From Lentibacillus lipolyticus (GTDB lineage: Bacteria > Bacillota > Bacilli > Bacillales > Amphibacillaceae), in assembly GCA_004145795.1 (NCBI GenBank), contig SEIO01000005.1, positions 1 to 64,000 on the forward strand: a stretch of 64,000 nucleotides of DNA, given 5' to 3'. Positions 9,258 through 19,343 of the stretch are shown piece by piece. The number at the start of each line of letters is the position of its first letter. Position 1 is the stretch's first letter. The position numbers and the translations under genes were made by a program. The notes under the pieces are model-generated. The model searched no databases. It saw only the letters and a list, made by a program, of their open reading frames with translations, and was not told the origin of the DNA.

Positions 9258-11822
9258 TTATTTTTTCACCTTTTGCTGCAGCCGGTGCAGTTCATTCATG
9301 GCATCCAGCGGTGTCATTTCAAATAGATTTATATTTTTCAAATCCTGGACAATCATGGAATCCGGCTTGTCAGCAGTTTTGTGTGCTTCACATGGTCTTT
9401 CATTGCTAAACAAGGATAACTGCGCTGTCTCGTTTGTCATTTCTTCGCCGCTACTTTCCAATTGTTCCAAAATCGTATTGGCCCGTTCAATGAGCGGTGC
9501 TGGGAGGTCGGCCAGTTTGGCGACATGAATACCATAGCTCTGATCAGCAGCACCTTCCTTCACCTGATGAAGGAACACAACATTTCCCTCATATTCTTCC
9601 GCCCTGACGTGAATGTTTTCCAGCTTGTCCAGTGAATCTTCTAGGGCCGTCAATTCATGATAATGGGTTGAAAATACCGTTTTGGCATGGATGTTGTCAT
9701 GAATATGCTCCACAATTGCCTGTGCCAAAGCCATACCATCATAGGTGCTCGTCCCGCGGCCGATTTCATCCAGCAGAATCAGGCTGTTTTCCGTAGCATT
9801 GGCGATGGCATGATTAGCTTCCAGCATTTCAACCATAAATGTGCTCTGACCCGAGACTAAGTCATCAGCTGCTCCAATACGGGTGAAAATCTGATCAAAC
9901 ACAAGGAGTTCCGCTTCATCGCACGGAACATAGCAGCCAATCTGTCCCATAATAACTGTCAGGGCAAGCTGGCGCATATATGTGCTCTTACCAGACATAT
10001 TCGGACCTGTAATCAGCAGGATAGACGTTTCATTATCTAGAAAAATATCATTCGGAACAAATGTGTCGTCATTCATTACCTTCTCCACTACTGGGTGCCG
10101 GCCATTTTTGATGGACAGACGGTTCTTTGAAAAAGTCGGACGTGTATATCCATTTGCTTCACTTACCGTTGCAAATCCCTGCAGTACGTCAATCTGACTA
10201 ATTACTTCCGCCAAAAACTGAATCAGGGGGATATGTTCTTTTACTTGGTCACGAATCTCAAGGAATAACTGGTATTCCAAGTCGACACTTTTTTCTTCCG
10301 CTTCCAGAATCAATTCTTCTTTTTCCTTCAATTCAGGGGTTATAAAACGTTCCGCATTCGTTAACGTTTGCTTCCGTTCATACTTGTCCTCCGGGAGCAA
10401 ATGCAAATTAGCTTTCGTCACTTCAATATAATAACCAAAAACACGGTTGAAGCCAACTTTTAACGACTTAATACCTGTTTCTTCTTTTTCCTTCTTTTCT
10501 AGTCCGGCTATCCATTGTTTCCCATCGCGTGAAGCCTCTCGGTAGATGTCCAATTTTTCATGATACCCATCCTTAATGATGGAACCTTCTGTAATCGATA
10601 CCGGCGGATCATCAGCCAAACTTTGCTCTAGCAAACGCACCAACTGTTCCGGGTACTGGAGCTTGTCGTTCAATACCCTTATTCCCGAACCGTTGAATTG
10701 ACCTAAAACTTGCTTGATTTCAGGAATTTTTGCTATGGACTGTTTGAGCTGAAGTAAATCGCGTGCATTGACGTTACCATAGGCGATTCTGCCGGCCAGC
10801 CGTTCGAGGTCATAGACCGACTTCAATGCTTCACGCAAAGCATCCCGTTCCATAAAACCTTCTAACAACCCTTGAACAACATTCAGCCGGTCGTTGATTT
10901 CCTGCTCATTTAACAGCGGGCGGTCCAGCCATTTCTTAAGCATTCGCGACCCCATTGCTGTCACCGTCTGGTCAAGCACCCATAGCAGACTGCCATGCTT
11001 GCCTTTTTTCAGGATGGTTTCCGTCAGTTCCAGATTGCGCTTGGAAAACATGTCCAACGACAGATAATGATCAAGTTCAATAACCCCGGCGGGTTGTAAG
11101 TGGTCAAGCGACCGTTTTTGTGTATCTCGAATATAATTGAGCAGTCGGCTGAACGCTTGTACAAGGCGTTCATCATTGAGATTGCTGCACAATTCGCGGT
11201 ATTGAGCATGAAAAGTCGTTTCATCCTGATAGGAAAGGGTGACATTCAGCTTTTCTTTCAGTTCGTCCTGCTGTCCCTCCGGCAATGCAGAGGAAATAAC
11301 TATTTCTTTCACCGGCTGGTTGTAAAGCTCATGCATCACGGCATTCCAGCCACCTGAAATTAACGCAACATTGGTTTCCCCAACTGATAAGTCATTGTAG
11401 GCAATCACATACGTACCATCTGAGAAATGGGAAAGACTGGCAATGTAGTTATTATCGCGTTCCTCCAGCATGTTATTCTCCATAACGGTCCCCGGTGTGA
11501 TTAGCTGGACAACTTCGCGCTTCACCACTCCCTTGGCTGCCTTGGGATCTTCCACCTGCTCACAGATGGCTACTTTGTACCCTTTATCAATTAAATTTTT
11601 TATATAGTTTTCAGCAGAATGATAGGGTACACCACACATCGGGATGGGGTCCCCCTTTCCCCCATCCCGTTTTGTCAATGTAATTTCCAATTCCCTGGCA
11701 GCTTGAATGGCATCATCAAAAAACATCTCATAAAAGTCACCAAGACGAAAGAATAAAAAGGCGTCCTTATAGTCAGCTTTTATTTTTAAATATTGCTCCA
11801 TCATCGGTGTATAACCAGCCAT
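9258..11822 (-). CDS. mutS: DNA mismatch recognition protein MutS
   Basis: An 854-residue MutS1. The mismatch-binding Phe-X-Glu is in [11 protein letters not shown] near residue 30. The core and clamp domains follow, then an ABC-type ATPase with Walker [10 protein letters not shown] (about 605), Walker [17 protein letters not shown] and the DQSYGIHVA segment. A GGAGG site precedes the ATG. It is the first gene of mutSL, preceded by its own extended -10 promoter and by the cotE terminator. Confidence 0.96.
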   Translation of the reverse strand: MAGYTPMMEQYLKIKADYKDAFLFFRLGDFYEMFFDDAIQAARELEITLTKRDGGKGDPIPMCGVPYHSAENYIKNLIDKGYKVAICEQVEDPKAAKGVVKREVVQLITPGTVMENNMLEERDNNYIASLSHFSDGTYVIAYNDLSVGETNVALISGGWNAVMHELYNQPVKEIVISSALPEGQQDELKEKLNVTLSYQDETTFHAQYRELCSNLNDERLVQAFSRLLNYIRDTQKRSLDHLQPAGVIELDHYLSLDMFSKRNLELTETILKKGKHGSLLWVLDQTVTAMGSRMLKKWLDRPLLNEQEINDRLNVVQGLLEGFMERDALREALKSVYDLERLAGRIAYGNVNARDLLQLKQSIAKIPEIKQVLGQFNGSGIRVLNDKLQYPEQLVRLLEQSLADDPPVSITEGSIIKDGYHEKLDIYREASRDGKQWIAGLEKKEKEETGIKSLKVGFNRVFGYYIEVTKANLHLLPEDKYERKQTLTNAERFITPELKEKEELILEAEEKSVDLEYQLFLEIRDQVKEHIPLIQFLAEVISQIDVLQGFATVSEANGYTRPTFSKNRLSIKNGRHPVVEKVMNDDTFVPNDIFLDNETSILLITGPNMSGKSTYMRQLALTVIMGQIGCYVPCDEAELLVFDQIFTRIGAADDLVSGQSTFMVEMLEANHAIANATENSLILLDEIGRGTSTYDGMALAQAIVEHIHDNIHAKTVFSTHYHELTALEDSLDKLENIHVRAEEYEGNVVFLHQVKEGAADQSYGIHVAKLADLPAPLIERANTILEQLESSGEEMTNETAQLSLFSNERPCEAHKTADKPDSMIVQDLKNINLFEMTPLDAMNELHRLQQKVKK

Positions 11823-11857
11823 ATTGCTTCCTCCAAAACTAACGAATATATTGTTCT

Positions 11858-11866
11858 ATTATAGCA
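11858..11866 (-). promoter_or_regulatory. Extended -10 promoter candidate for mutSL
   Basis: Minus strand TGC-TATAAT, about 36 bases before the mutS ATG. The -35 position carries no good match, so the extended -10 would have to compensate. Its position between the cotE terminator and mutS supports it. Confidence 0.5.
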
Positions 11867-11913
11867 TATGTTGACGAAACCGGACGACTGCCAAATTTTT
11901 TATAGACAAGGAA

Positions 11914-11943
11914 AACTTACGAGAGTATTACCCCTCGTAAGTT
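11914..11943 (-). terminator. cotE terminator
   Basis: AACTTACGAG pairs perfectly with CTCGTAAGTT over 10 bp, two bases after the cotE stop, followed by a short TT-rich tail. It insulates mutS from sporulation transcription of cotE. Confidence 0.8.
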
Positions 11944-11945
11944 GT

Positions 11946-12512
11946 TCAGTCTTTCCCCCGGTCATTAACAAAGTCCGGCTCTACTTCATGAAGCTCACCA
12001 TCCGTAATATCAAAACCCCAGTCATCGTCAGCATCAAATGTGTATCCTTTTGGGTCCACCTTGACCGCAACTTTTGTTTCGCCAATGATCTGAACGACAA
12101 ACTCTCGTTCCACATCAACAGCAATTTTGCTTCCTTGGCTATCAATTTCGCATTCGAGGCAATTTGGCTGCTGCACGACTTTGGCAATGACATCATAATC
12201 ATCGTTCAGGCAATTGTCATCTTTTACAGAGAGTGGTATATAATCGCAATACGTGACGCGCTCGGTGACAACTTCTGTTTTTGTATTGTCATTGTACGAA
12301 TACCAGATGTTAATGTCATAGCTTCCATTAACTTCTACCGTATCCTCCGACTTTTTCTTGGCATTGTACAAATGGTTGATGACCCAGCAGCCAAGAATGC
12401 TTGAAGGCCGATGGGACGGCTGGATATTGTGCGTCGCCTGAGTGAACTTCCTTCCTTTTCCACAAACCGCCTTCGTAATAATTTCTCTGTAATCATGATC
12501 AAGATATGACAT
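11946..12512 (-). CDS. cotE: Outer spore coat morphogenetic protein CotE
   Basis: This 188-residue CotE directs outer coat assembly around the forespore. The N-terminal [20 protein letters not shown] region and the [14 protein letters not shown] segment are family-typical, and the C-terminal tail is strongly acidic ([14 protein letters not shown]). The start at 12512 is chosen because AAAGGAGG lies nine bases upstream; an upstream in-frame codon would add 13 unconserved residues. It is monocistronic, with terminators on both sides and a sporulation-type promoter candidate upstream. The position between ricA and mutS matches B. subtilis. Confidence 0.95.
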   Translation of the reverse strand: MSYLDHDYREIITKAVCGKGRKFTQATHNIQPSHRPSSILGCWVINHLYNAKKKSEDTVEVNGSYDINIWYSYNDNTKTEVVTERVTYCDYIPLSVKDDNCLNDDYDVIAKVVQQPNCLECEIDSQGSKIAVDVEREFVVQIIGETKVAVKVDPKGYTFDADDDWGFDITDGELHEVEPDFVNDRGKD

Positions 12513-12540
12513 AGGTTCGTTACCTCCTTTTCTCATAGTC

Positions 12541-12567
12541 ATCGTATGCAAGACAAATACCTAAAGT
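12541..12567 (-). promoter_or_regulatory. Sporulation sigma-E/sigma-K promoter candidate for cotE
   Basis: Minus strand CATACGAT (12541-12548) is one mismatch from the sigma-E -10 CATACAAT. A CAC at 12566-12568, 17 bases upstream, fits a sigma-K -35. B. subtilis cotE is expressed from both sigma-E and sigma-K promoters, which is why either reading is plausible. Confidence 0.45.
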
Positions 12568-12592
12568 GAATGAAGCAAAGAAGGTAATAGAA

Positions 12593-12619
12593 AAAGCCGG
12601 GTTAAATTGCCCCGGCTTT
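12593..12619 (-). terminator. Terminator after ricA
   Basis: AAAGCCGGG pairs with CCCGGCTTT over 9 bp and is followed by TTTC on the minus strand, about 90 bases after ricA. It closes the miaB-ricA unit. Confidence 0.85.
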
Positions 12620-12707
12620 CCTTTACTATATTATATGATTGGGATAGACAGATGTTCAATCCGGTGTGCCAAACCACTGGATGAACAGATTATTTCTTGA
12701 TGACCAC

Positions 12708-13136
12708 TTACTGGCTATTGGCCGGCTCGTCCTCTCTTTTTGTTCCCGTTGTACCTGCCAGGAGATCACCGCCTGTTGAAGTGATAACATTGTTGGTCAC
12801 TTCACGGGAGATAGTGCCGGATACCAGCTGCAGTACATCATTAACGACTCCCTGTGTTTCTTTAAACTCCTGGACAACCGGAATGGCATCCACCTCGGCG
12901 TGGAGCCGGTCAATTTCTGCTTCCACGTTTTTCAGCGCCTCCGTTTTTCCATACGCCTGGAAATTGACTGCCTGCTTCTGCAAGGTTTTTATTTTCTTAA
13001 TCAGCTTCTGGACTTTCTGATTATCATTAATTTTTGCTTCCACCTGTTTGAATCGGTCAATCTCTTCCGTGTTTGCCAGCATGTTGGCGAGATTCTTTGC
13101 TTCATCCAAAATTTCTTTACGAGTATACTGTGCCAT
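12708..13136 (-). CDS. ricA: RicA (YmcA), RNase Y specificity/RicAFT complex subunit
   Basis: A 142-residue member of the YlbF/YmcA family, mostly helical with coiled-coil potential (about 30-90). In B. subtilis RicA, RicF and RicT form a complex with iron-sulfur clusters that redirects RNase Y and promotes competence, biofilm formation and sporulation. The start codon lies one base after the miaB stop, giving tight coupling. The protein contains no cysteine at all, and its tail (TGTKREDEPANSQ) is polar. As I recall, the B. subtilis subunits contribute cysteine ligands, so cluster binding by this subunit looks different here. Confidence 0.9.
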   Translation of the reverse strand: MAQYTRKEILDEAKNLANMLANTEEIDRFKQVEAKINDNQKVQKLIKKIKTLQKQAVNFQAYGKTEALKNVEAEIDRLHAEVDAIPVVQEFKETQGVVNDVLQLVSGTISREVTNNVITSTGGDLLAGTTGTKREDEPANSQ

Positions 13137-13137
13137 T

Positions 13138-14718
13138 TTATTTCACCTCTGCTGTCGTTTCCACCATAACACCGTTTAACGACCATGTTTTCGTTTCTGT
13201 TATTTGAACATCGACAATGCTTCCGATTGCTGATTTCGGTCCCTTGAAATTGACAAGCTTGTTACGCTCTGTATATCCAGCAAGCACATCAGGGTCCTTT
13301 TTGCTTTCACCTTCGACAAGAACTTTCACGACTTTATCTTTGTACTGTTTCATCGATTCGGCCGATTGCTTGTTTACAAGTTCATTCAAGCGGTAAAGAC
13401 GCTGTTTTTTCACTTCTTCCGGCACGTCATCCTGTTTTCGTGCAGCCGGTGTGCCTTCACGCGGCGAGTAAATAAATGTAAACGCTGCTTCAAATCCGAC
13501 TTCTTCCACCAATGACATGGTTTCTTCAAACTGTTCTTCCGTTTCGTTTGGAAATCCAACGATAATATCGGTTGTCAATGTCGCGTTAGGCATCGCTTCA
13601 CGGATTTTACGCACCAGATCTAAATATTCTTCACGCGTATATTTCCGGTTCATTTTCTTAAGAACTTCGCTGCTTCCCGATTGTACCGGCAAGTGGATGT
13701 GATCAAGAAGATTGCCGCCTTTAGCAAGAACCTCAATCAGACGATCGTCGAAATCTCTTGGATGTGACGTTGTGAAACGAATCCGTGGGATATCGATTTT
13801 ATGAAGGTCGTCCATTAAATCACCAAGGCCATAATCCGAATCGTCAAAATCCTTGCCGTACGCATTCACATTTTGCCCAAGCAGTGTAATTTCCTTATAG
13901 CCTTGTGCTGCCAGCTGACGTACTTCCTGAATAATATCTTCCGGCAGGCGGCTCCGTTCTTTACCACGTGTCATTGGCACAATGCAGTACGTACAGAACT
14001 TGTCACAGCCATACATGATATTAACCCATGCCTTAATATTTCCTTTCCGTGCTTTCGGAAGGTTTTCAATAATGTCGCCTTCCTTGGACCATACTTCCAC
14101 CACTTTTTCCTTGCCGAACATCGCTTCTTTGACAAGCTGCGGCAGGCGGTGAATATTGTGGGTACCAAAAATTAAATCTACTTGCGGGTGCTTCTGCATA
14201 ATCCGGTTAACGACTTTTTCTTCCTGGGACATACACCCGCAAACGCCAAGAATTAAATCAGGCTTTTCTCGTTTTAATGCTTTTAGATGCCCAATTTCGC
14301 CGAAGACCTTATTCTCTGCGTTTTCCCTGATTGCACATGTATTCAGTAGAATAATATCCGCTTCATGCTGATCATTCGTTGATTCATAGCCCATTTCGGA
14401 TAAAATTCCGGCCATCACTTCGGTGTCGTGTTCGTTCATTTGACAGCCGTATGTACGAATCATGAATTTCCTGCCTTCCCCGATATTCTCCATATCTTCC
14501 GGAATGCCGAAATCATAGTGAACTTCCACATCATCACGACCGCGTTTTCTGGCTTTGTTTAGATTTGGCGGTTCATATGTTGTCTCAAAATACTTAGAAA
14601 CCAAATCATCGCTGGACATATTTTTCAGCCGTTCCATATTATCCGCATCGGATTTTATGTCCGCCGGATTCTCGGGCTGCTTAATTTGGGATTGTTGTTT
14701 CCGTTGCTGTTCGTTCAT
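13138..14718 (-). CDS. miaB: tRNA-2-methylthio-N6-dimethylallyladenosine synthase
   Basis: This 526-residue radical-SAM methylthiotransferase adds the 2-methylthio group to i6A37 made by MiaA. It has an N-terminal UPF0004 domain with three cluster cysteines ([31 protein letters not shown]), a radical-SAM CxxxCxxC motif in [12 protein letters not shown] and a C-terminal TRAM domain. The start at 14718 has GAAAGGAG upstream; the longer in-frame extension lacks conservation. A sigma-A promoter with a neighbouring palindrome lies upstream, and ricA follows directly. Confidence 0.95.
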   Translation of the reverse strand: MNEQQRKQQSQIKQPENPADIKSDADNMERLKNMSSDDLVSKYFETTYEPPNLNKARKRGRDDVEVHYDFGIPEDMENIGEGRKFMIRTYGCQMNEHDTEVMAGILSEMGYESTNDQHEADIILLNTCAIRENAENKVFGEIGHLKALKREKPDLILGVCGCMSQEEKVVNRIMQKHPQVDLIFGTHNIHRLPQLVKEAMFGKEKVVEVWSKEGDIIENLPKARKGNIKAWVNIMYGCDKFCTYCIVPMTRGKERSRLPEDIIQEVRQLAAQGYKEITLLGQNVNAYGKDFDDSDYGLGDLMDDLHKIDIPRIRFTTSHPRDFDDRLIEVLAKGGNLLDHIHLPVQSGSSEVLKKMNRKYTREEYLDLVRKIREAMPNATLTTDIIVGFPNETEEQFEETMSLVEEVGFEAAFTFIYSPREGTPAARKQDDVPEEVKKQRLYRLNELVNKQSAESMKQYKDKVVKVLVEGESKKDPDVLAGYTERNKLVNFKGPKSAIGSIVDVQITETKTWSLNGVMVETTAEVK

Positions 14719-14774
14719 ATTGCAACTCCTTTCTTTATATAAAGACACTTCTCTGCACAATCATACATTATTTT

Positions 14775-14803
14775 ATTATAAAGGCTAGGACCAAATTAAA
14801 CAA
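14775..14803 (-). promoter_or_regulatory. Sigma-A promoter of miaB-ricA
   Basis: Minus strand TTGTTT (14798-14803), a 17-base spacer and a perfect TATAAT (14775-14780), about 57 bases before the miaB ATG. Confidence 0.75.
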
Positions 14804-14804
14804 T

Positions 14805-14817
14805 AGATGTCACATCT
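14805..14817. promoter_or_regulatory. Palindrome abutting the miaB -35 element
   Basis: AGATGT-C-ACATCT is a perfect 13-bp palindrome ending one base upstream of the miaB -35. Position and symmetry suggest an operator, but no regulator is identified. Confidence 0.4.
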
Positions 14818-14885
14818 GATACACAGAAAAAACATCCCGTCAATGGCTCCCTTTTTGCGGTACTTCGGCTACAAGACAAACAAAA

Positions 14886-14909
14886 AGTGCTGCGCATTTG
14901 CACAACACT
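14886..14909 (-). terminator. spoVS terminator
   Basis: AGTGTTGTGC pairs over 10 bp (with G-U pairs) with GCGCAGCACT around an AAAT loop and is followed by TTTTTGTTTG on the minus strand. Confidence 0.85.
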
Positions 14910-14927
14910 GTAATTATCATTTTCACA

Positions 14928-15188
14928 CTATCTTGGTTCTACAATCAGTTTAATAGCAGTCCGTTCTTCTTCTTCAATCATAATATCGGTAAATGCCGGT
15001 ATACAAATAAGGTCAACCCCACTTGGTGCAACGAATCCCCTTGAAATCGCCACCGCCTTGACCGCCTGGTTCAATGCACCGGCACCGATCGCCTGTATCT
15101 CCGCTGATCCTCTTTCCCGTAGGACGTTTGCAAGTGCACCTGCTACTGAGTTTGGATTTGATTTAGCTGAAACTTTTAATACTTCCAC
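14928..15188 (-). CDS. spoVS: Stage V sporulation protein S
   Basis: An 86-residue Alba-like small protein, nearly identical along its length to B. subtilis SpoVS (for example RERGSAEIQAIGAGALNQAV and FVAPSGVDLICIPAF). It affects progression to stage V and septation. I chose the GTG at 15188: it gives the family length and has GGAGGT seven bases upstream. The in-frame ATG at 15206 would add six residues and overlaps that site. It is monocistronic, with its own sigma-A-like promoter and terminator. The tdh and kbl genes that B. subtilis carries downstream are absent here. Confidence 0.94.
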   Translation of the reverse strand: MEVLKVSAKSNPNSVAGALANVLRERGSAEIQAIGAGALNQAVKAVAISRGFVAPSGVDLICIPAFTDIMIEEEERTAIKLIVEPR

Positions 15189-15266
15189 TGCTGGTACCTC
15201 CTTCATTAACTATTGTAGTTCGTTCTAATACTACTCTATTCTTGGAGATGTTAGCTTATTACTCTT

Positions 15267-15295
15267 ATTATGCAACAATTATTCTAAACTTTCAA
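15267..15295 (-). promoter_or_regulatory. Promoter candidate for spoVS
   Basis: Minus strand TTGAAA (15290-15295), a 17-base spacer and CATAAT (15267-15272), about 80 bases before the GTG. B. subtilis spoVS is reported to be sigma-H dependent; a good sigma-H match was not found, so this sigma-A assignment is provisional. Confidence 0.5.
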
Positions 15296-15419
15296 ATAAA
15301 GCGAAACTTCAACCAGTAAAGCGCCTTCTTTCACTGTATGTTCATTCAATCGAACCGGACATTTACGTACAGTTAGCCGTCATTATTTGGTAGGTTGTCA
15401 TCCCTTGCGTGCGGGATAA

Positions 15420-16217
15420 TTAGCCGTCGAACGGATGATCATCATTAATTATAATTCGTTCAATCGCAGAAGCTTTTCCGGACTTTTCATCGACGGTAAC
15501 CACCATTCCGTTTAATTGCGTGCGTCCATTTTTGTCAATCTCAAAGCGCACCGGCAGGCTAGTAAGAAATTTCTTGATAACCGACTCTTTCTCCATACCC
15601 AGAATGGCGTCATAAGGGCCAGTCATACCAACGTCCGTTATATACGCTGTCCCATCTGGCAATATGCGTTCGTCCGCGGTTTGTGTATGTGTATGGGTTC
15701 CTGCTACAGCACTGACTCTACCGTCCAGATACCAACCCATCGCCTGCTTTTCACTTGTTGCTTCTGCATGAAAATCAACAAAAATAATATTTGTGCGTTT
15801 CTTAGCTATATCAATTAATTCATCCATTTTCTTAAATGGATCATCTATCGCTGGAAGAAAAGTCCGTCCCTGCGCATTGATGACAGCAGCTTCTGTTCCA
15901 TTTATATTGACAAACGTAATTCCCTTTCCCGGCGTATCTTCCGGAAAATTAGCCGGCCGGATCATATTTTTGGCATCATCAATAAATTCAAATATTTCTT
16001 TTTTATCCCATGTATGATTGCCCATCGTAATGACATGGGCACCCCATTGCTGGAATTGTTTGTAAATTTTCTGCGTAATTCCTTTGCCAGCTGCAGCATT
16101 TTCGCCATTGACGATGGTTAAATTTGGACGATACTTCTCTTTTAATTTTGGTAAGTATGTCTGCAGCATATCTCTCCCCGGAGACCCTGCTACGTCACCG
16201 ATAAATAATATTTTCAT
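15420..16217 (-). CDS. ymdB: YmdB-family 2',3'-cyclic nucleotide phosphodiesterase
   Basis: A 265-residue calcineurin-like metallophosphoesterase of the YmdB family. Metal ligands sit in MKILFIGDVAGSPGRD, TIVNGENAAAGKG, ITMGNHTWDKKE, FVDFHAEATSEK and VAGTHTHTQTAD. In B. subtilis it hydrolyses 2',3'-cNMPs and switches cells between motility and biofilm fates. It lies 100 bases downstream of rny, as in B. subtilis, with the rny terminator between them. GGATG before the ATG is a modest ribosome site. Confidence 0.92.
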   Translation of the reverse strand: MKILFIGDVAGSPGRDMLQTYLPKLKEKYRPNLTIVNGENAAAGKGITQKIYKQFQQWGAHVITMGNHTWDKKEIFEFIDDAKNMIRPANFPEDTPGKGITFVNINGTEAAVINAQGRTFLPAIDDPFKKMDELIDIAKKRTNIIFVDFHAEATSEKQAMGWYLDGRVSAVAGTHTHTQTADERILPDGTAYITDVGMTGPYDAILGMEKESVIKKFLTSLPVRFEIDKNGRTQLNGMVVTVDEKSGKASAIERIIINDDHPFDG

Positions 16218-16280
16218 TGCGCTTCATCCTAACTTATTATGTAACCTCAGTGTTGCATATTGAAATCAGATTGTAAAGTA

Positions 16281-16313
16281 AAGCAGAAGCGGACAATATG
16301 CCCGCTTCTGCTT
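16281..16313 (-). terminator. rny terminator
   Basis: AAGCAGAAGCGG pairs with CCGCTTCTGCTT over 12 bp, four bases after the rny stop, and TTTACTTTA follows on the minus strand. Confidence 0.85.
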
Positions 16314-16317
16314 CGTC

Positions 16318-17883
16318 TTACTTCGCATATTCAACTGTACGTGTTTCTCTAATGACTGTTACTTTGATATGGCCCGGGTAATCAAGTTCACCCTCAATTT
16401 GCTTGCGGATATCACGTGCAATCCGGGCGGAATCAATGTCATCAATTTCATCCGGTTTGACCATAATCCGAATTTCCCTTCCGGCTTGAATGGCAAAGGA
16501 TTTTTCCACACCTGCAAATGATTCCGAGATTTCTTCCAATTTCTCGAGACGCTTAATGTAGTTTTCTAATGTCTCACTTCTTGCTCCTGGTCTGGCGGCT
16601 GACAATGCATCAGCTGCCGCAACCAGAACTGAAATGATGGAAGTTGCTTCTTCGTCACCATGGTGTGACGCAATGGAATTGATGACAACGTCATGTTCTT
16701 TATACTTCATTCCAAGTTCTTTACCAATTTCAACATGGCTTCCCTCCACTTCATGATCAATGGCCTTGCCAATGTCATGAAGGAGACCAGCTCTTCTTGC
16801 CAGTGTTTCATCTTCACCTAACTCTGCAGCAAGCAGACCGGATAAATAAGCTACCTCGGTGGAATGTTTTAACACATTTTGCCCATAGCTTGTACGGTAT
16901 TTCAGGCGGCCAAGGATCTTGACAAGATCCGGATGCAATCCATGAATGCCAACCTCGAACGTTGTCTCTTCACCGATCTCACGTATATAGTCATCAACGT
17001 CACGTCTTGCCTTGTCAACCATTTCCTCAATTCTTGCCGGGTGTATCCGTCCGTCCTGGACAAGCCGTTCCAGCGCCATACGGGCAATTTCACGGCGTAT
17101 TGGATCAAACCCTGACAGGACTACCGCTTCCGGTGTATCATCGATGATCAGGTCGATACCGGTCAACGTTTCCAGCGTCCGGATGTTGCGGCCTTCCCGG
17201 CCAATAATCCGGCCTTTCATTTCATCATTAGGAAGGTTGACAACCGATACGGTCGTTTCGGCAACATGATCTGCAGCACAACGCTGCAGAGCTAGTGAAA
17301 GAATGCTTTTCGCTTTCTTATCAGCCTCTTCTTTCGCACGGTTTTCAGCCTCTTTAATCATCAATGCCGATTCATGGCTGACCTCCTGCTCAACACGGTC
17401 CAAAATAACCTGCTTAGCCTGGTCGGTCGTATAACCCGAAATGCGTTCAAGCTCTTTTTGCTGCTCATTAAGCATTGCTTCCACTTTGCTTTCCATTTCT
17501 TCAATTTGTTGTTGTTTTTCTGTTAATGATTCTTCTTTTCCCTCCAGTGTAAGTTCTCGCTTATCAAGCGTTTCACTCTTTTTATCCAGACTCTCTTCTT
17601 TTTGCATCAGACGATTTTCCTGCTTTTGCACTTCCATCCGGCGCTCACGGAGCTCATCTTCTGTCTGCTGACGAAGTTTATGATTTTCATCTTTTGCTTC
17701 AAGCAATGCTTCCTTCTTGGTGGCATCTGCATTCCGATGAGCTTCATCAACTATTTGTTTTGCCAAATTCTCCGCACTGGATATTTTAGCCTCTGCAATT
17801 GAACGGCGAATCAAATAACCAACAACAATACCGACGATCAGGATTACGGCAAGCAAAATGGAGATGATAACGGGATTATCCAT
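16318..17883 (-). CDS. rny: Ribonuclease Y
   Basis: A 521-residue membrane-anchored endoribonuclease that starts bulk mRNA decay and nucleates the degradosome-like network. It has an N-terminal membrane helix ([20 protein letters not shown]), a long coiled coil (about 30-200), a KH domain ([15 protein letters not shown]) and an HD domain ([10 protein letters not shown]). The start at 17883 follows AGGAGG by six bases; the longer frame adds 20 unconserved residues. Its RicA partner is encoded about 3 kb downstream. It has its own sigma-A promoter and terminator. Confidence 0.96.
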   Translation of the reverse strand: MDNPVIISILLAVILIVGIVVGYLIRRSIAEAKISSAENLAKQIVDEAHRNADATKKEALLEAKDENHKLRQQTEDELRERRMEVQKQENRLMQKEESLDKKSETLDKRELTLEGKEESLTEKQQQIEEMESKVEAMLNEQQKELERISGYTTDQAKQVILDRVEQEVSHESALMIKEAENRAKEEADKKAKSILSLALQRCAADHVAETTVSVVNLPNDEMKGRIIGREGRNIRTLETLTGIDLIIDDTPEAVVLSGFDPIRREIARMALERLVQDGRIHPARIEEMVDKARRDVDDYIREIGEETTFEVGIHGLHPDLVKILGRLKYRTSYGQNVLKHSTEVAYLSGLLAAELGEDETLARRAGLLHDIGKAIDHEVEGSHVEIGKELGMKYKEHDVVINSIASHHGDEEATSIISVLVAAADALSAARPGARSETLENYIKRLEKLEEISESFAGVEKSFAIQAGREIRIMVKPDEIDDIDSARIARDIRKQIEGELDYPGHIKVTVIRETRTVEYAK

Positions 17884-17996
17884 GATTTCACCTCCTATTG
17901 CTATAGAGTTGTACAATTGATTCATTATTGTCGGCATGTACAATGTTCAATAATAAATAATTTAGTGTATAATAAACTATAAAATTATACAAGTTA

Positions 17997-18025
17997 ATTT
18001 TAATTGCACCTATAACCAATGTCAA
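17997..18025 (-). promoter_or_regulatory. Sigma-A promoter of rny
   Basis: Minus strand TTGACA (18020-18025), a 17-base spacer and TAAAAT (17997-18002). The transcript would have a leader of roughly 105 bases that is very AT-rich. Confidence 0.8.
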
Positions 18026-18059
18026 GGAATCATAACAGTCATCCAGCAATGAATAAAAT

Positions 18060-18093
18060 AAATCCTTCACCGACAGCCGCCAGTAAAGGATTT
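18060..18093 (-). terminator. recA terminator
   Basis: AAATCCTTTAC pairs over 11 bp with GTGAAGGATTT, followed by ATTTTATT on the minus strand, about 32 bases after the recA stop. Confidence 0.8.
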
Positions 18094-18125
18094 TGGAAAC
18101 AAATTTCATTCAACTGAAACTGGTC

Positions 18126-19166
18126 CTAGACGTCCAGGCTTTCCTGGCTTTTCTCCTCCGATTCTTCTTCTTCCGGAGTATCGTCCAGATTATGGTGTTT
18201 GCGGATTGTTTGATGGATTTCCAGTTTAATATCCTCATTTTCTTTCAGGAACTGTTTTGCATTTTCCCGTCCCTGACCAAGCCGCTCATTGTTATAGGAA
18301 TACCATGCACCACTTTTGGTGATAATATCCAGTTCCGAGCCAATATCAAGAATTTCTCCTTCTTTCGAAATTCCTTCCCCATACATGACATCGACTTCCG
18401 CTTGTTTAAATGGCGGGGCCACTTTGTTCTTAACCACTTTTAATCTTGCTTTATTCCCTACCATATCGTTTCCTTGTTTCAATGTTTCAGCACGACGGAC
18501 TTCGAGTCTGACAGATGAATAGAATTTTAGTGCACGGCCACCGGGGGTTGTTTCCGGATTGCCAAACATAACGCCAACCTTTTCCCTAATCTGGTTAATG
18601 AATATGGCCGTTGTTTTCGATTTATTGATGGCACCGGACAATTTCCTTAATGCCTGTGACATTAGACGGGCTTGCAGTCCAACGTGTGAATCGCCCATTT
18701 CCCCTTCAATTTCTGCTTTCGGAACCAATGCAGCCACCGAGTCAACGACAATAATATCAACAGCACCGCTGCGGACCAGTGCCTCTGCAATCTCCAGTGC
18801 TTGTTCACCAGTATCAGGCTGCGATAAAAGCAATTCCTCAATATCTACTCCAAGCGCCCGTGCGTATGTTGGGTCAAGTGCGTGTTCAGCGTCAATAAAT
18901 GCAGCTTGTCCGCCTTGCTGCTGTGCCTCGGCAATGGCATGCAGTGCAACAGTTGTTTTACCGGATGATTCCGGTCCGTAAATTTCAACGACGCGTCCTC
19001 TTGGGTAGCCACCAATTCCAAGTGCAACATCCAGCGCGAGTGAGCCGCTTGGAATGGTTGCAATTTTTTGTCCTTCCTGATCACCCAGTTTCATGATGGA
19101 CCCTTTTCCAAACTGCTTTTCAATTTGCTTCAGCGCCATGTCCAAAGCTTGTTTTCTATCTCCCAA
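18126..19166 (-). CDS. recA: Recombinase RecA
   Basis: A 346-residue RecA, which forms filaments on ssDNA, drives strand exchange and stimulates LexA self-cleavage. Walker A is GPESSGKTT near residue 65; the L1/L2 loops ([20 protein letters not shown] and [20 protein letters not shown]) are intact. The tail is acidic ([10 protein letters not shown]). The start codon is TTG, with GGAGGT eight bases upstream. It has its own promoter with a LexA-like box just upstream of the -35, consistent with SOS control. Confidence 0.97.
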   Translation of the reverse strand: MGDRKQALDMALKQIEKQFGKGSIMKLGDQEGQKIATIPSGSLALDVALGIGGYPRGRVVEIYGPESSGKTTVALHAIAEAQQQGGQAAFIDAEHALDPTYARALGVDIEELLLSQPDTGEQALEIAEALVRSGAVDIIVVDSVAALVPKAEIEGEMGDSHVGLQARLMSQALRKLSGAINKSKTTAIFINQIREKVGVMFGNPETTPGGRALKFYSSVRLEVRRAETLKQGNDMVGNKARLKVVKNKVAPPFKQAEVDVMYGEGISKEGEILDIGSELDIITKSGAWYSYNNERLGQGRENAKQFLKENEDIKLEIHQTIRKHHNLDDTPEEEESEEKSQESLDV

Positions 19167-19196
19167 CGAGTTTACCTCCTTTAATGAACTAGTTAC

Positions 19197-19225
19197 ATCA
19201 TACGCTTTTTTTGACGATTTGCCAA
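19197..19225 (-). promoter_or_regulatory. Sigma-A promoter of recA
   Basis: Minus strand TTGGCA (19220-19225), a 17-base spacer and TATGAT (19197-19202), about 30 bases before the recA start codon. Confidence 0.8.
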
Positions 19226-19233
19226 GAAGGAAA

Positions 19234-19247
19234 CGAATGGGTGTTCC
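19234..19247. promoter_or_regulatory. LexA (DinR) SOS box candidate
   Basis: Plus strand CGAATGGGTGTTCC matches the Bacillus SOS consensus CGAACRNRYGTTYC at all positions except the fifth (T for C). It lies eight bases upstream of the recA -35, a position at which LexA could repress. Confidence 0.7.
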
Positions 19248-19343
19248 CGTATTTTTACGGTATTTTAACAGGAAAAAATAGTTTTCACCAGTCGCAATAC
19301 CATAAAAAATTGAATTTCCCAGTTCTTTTTCCAGCCAATAATT

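Noticed and set aside
11868-12404. 178-codon plus-strand frame overlapping cotE
   Set aside because: It lies opposite the cotE coding region and starts in the mutS promoter; no plausible product.
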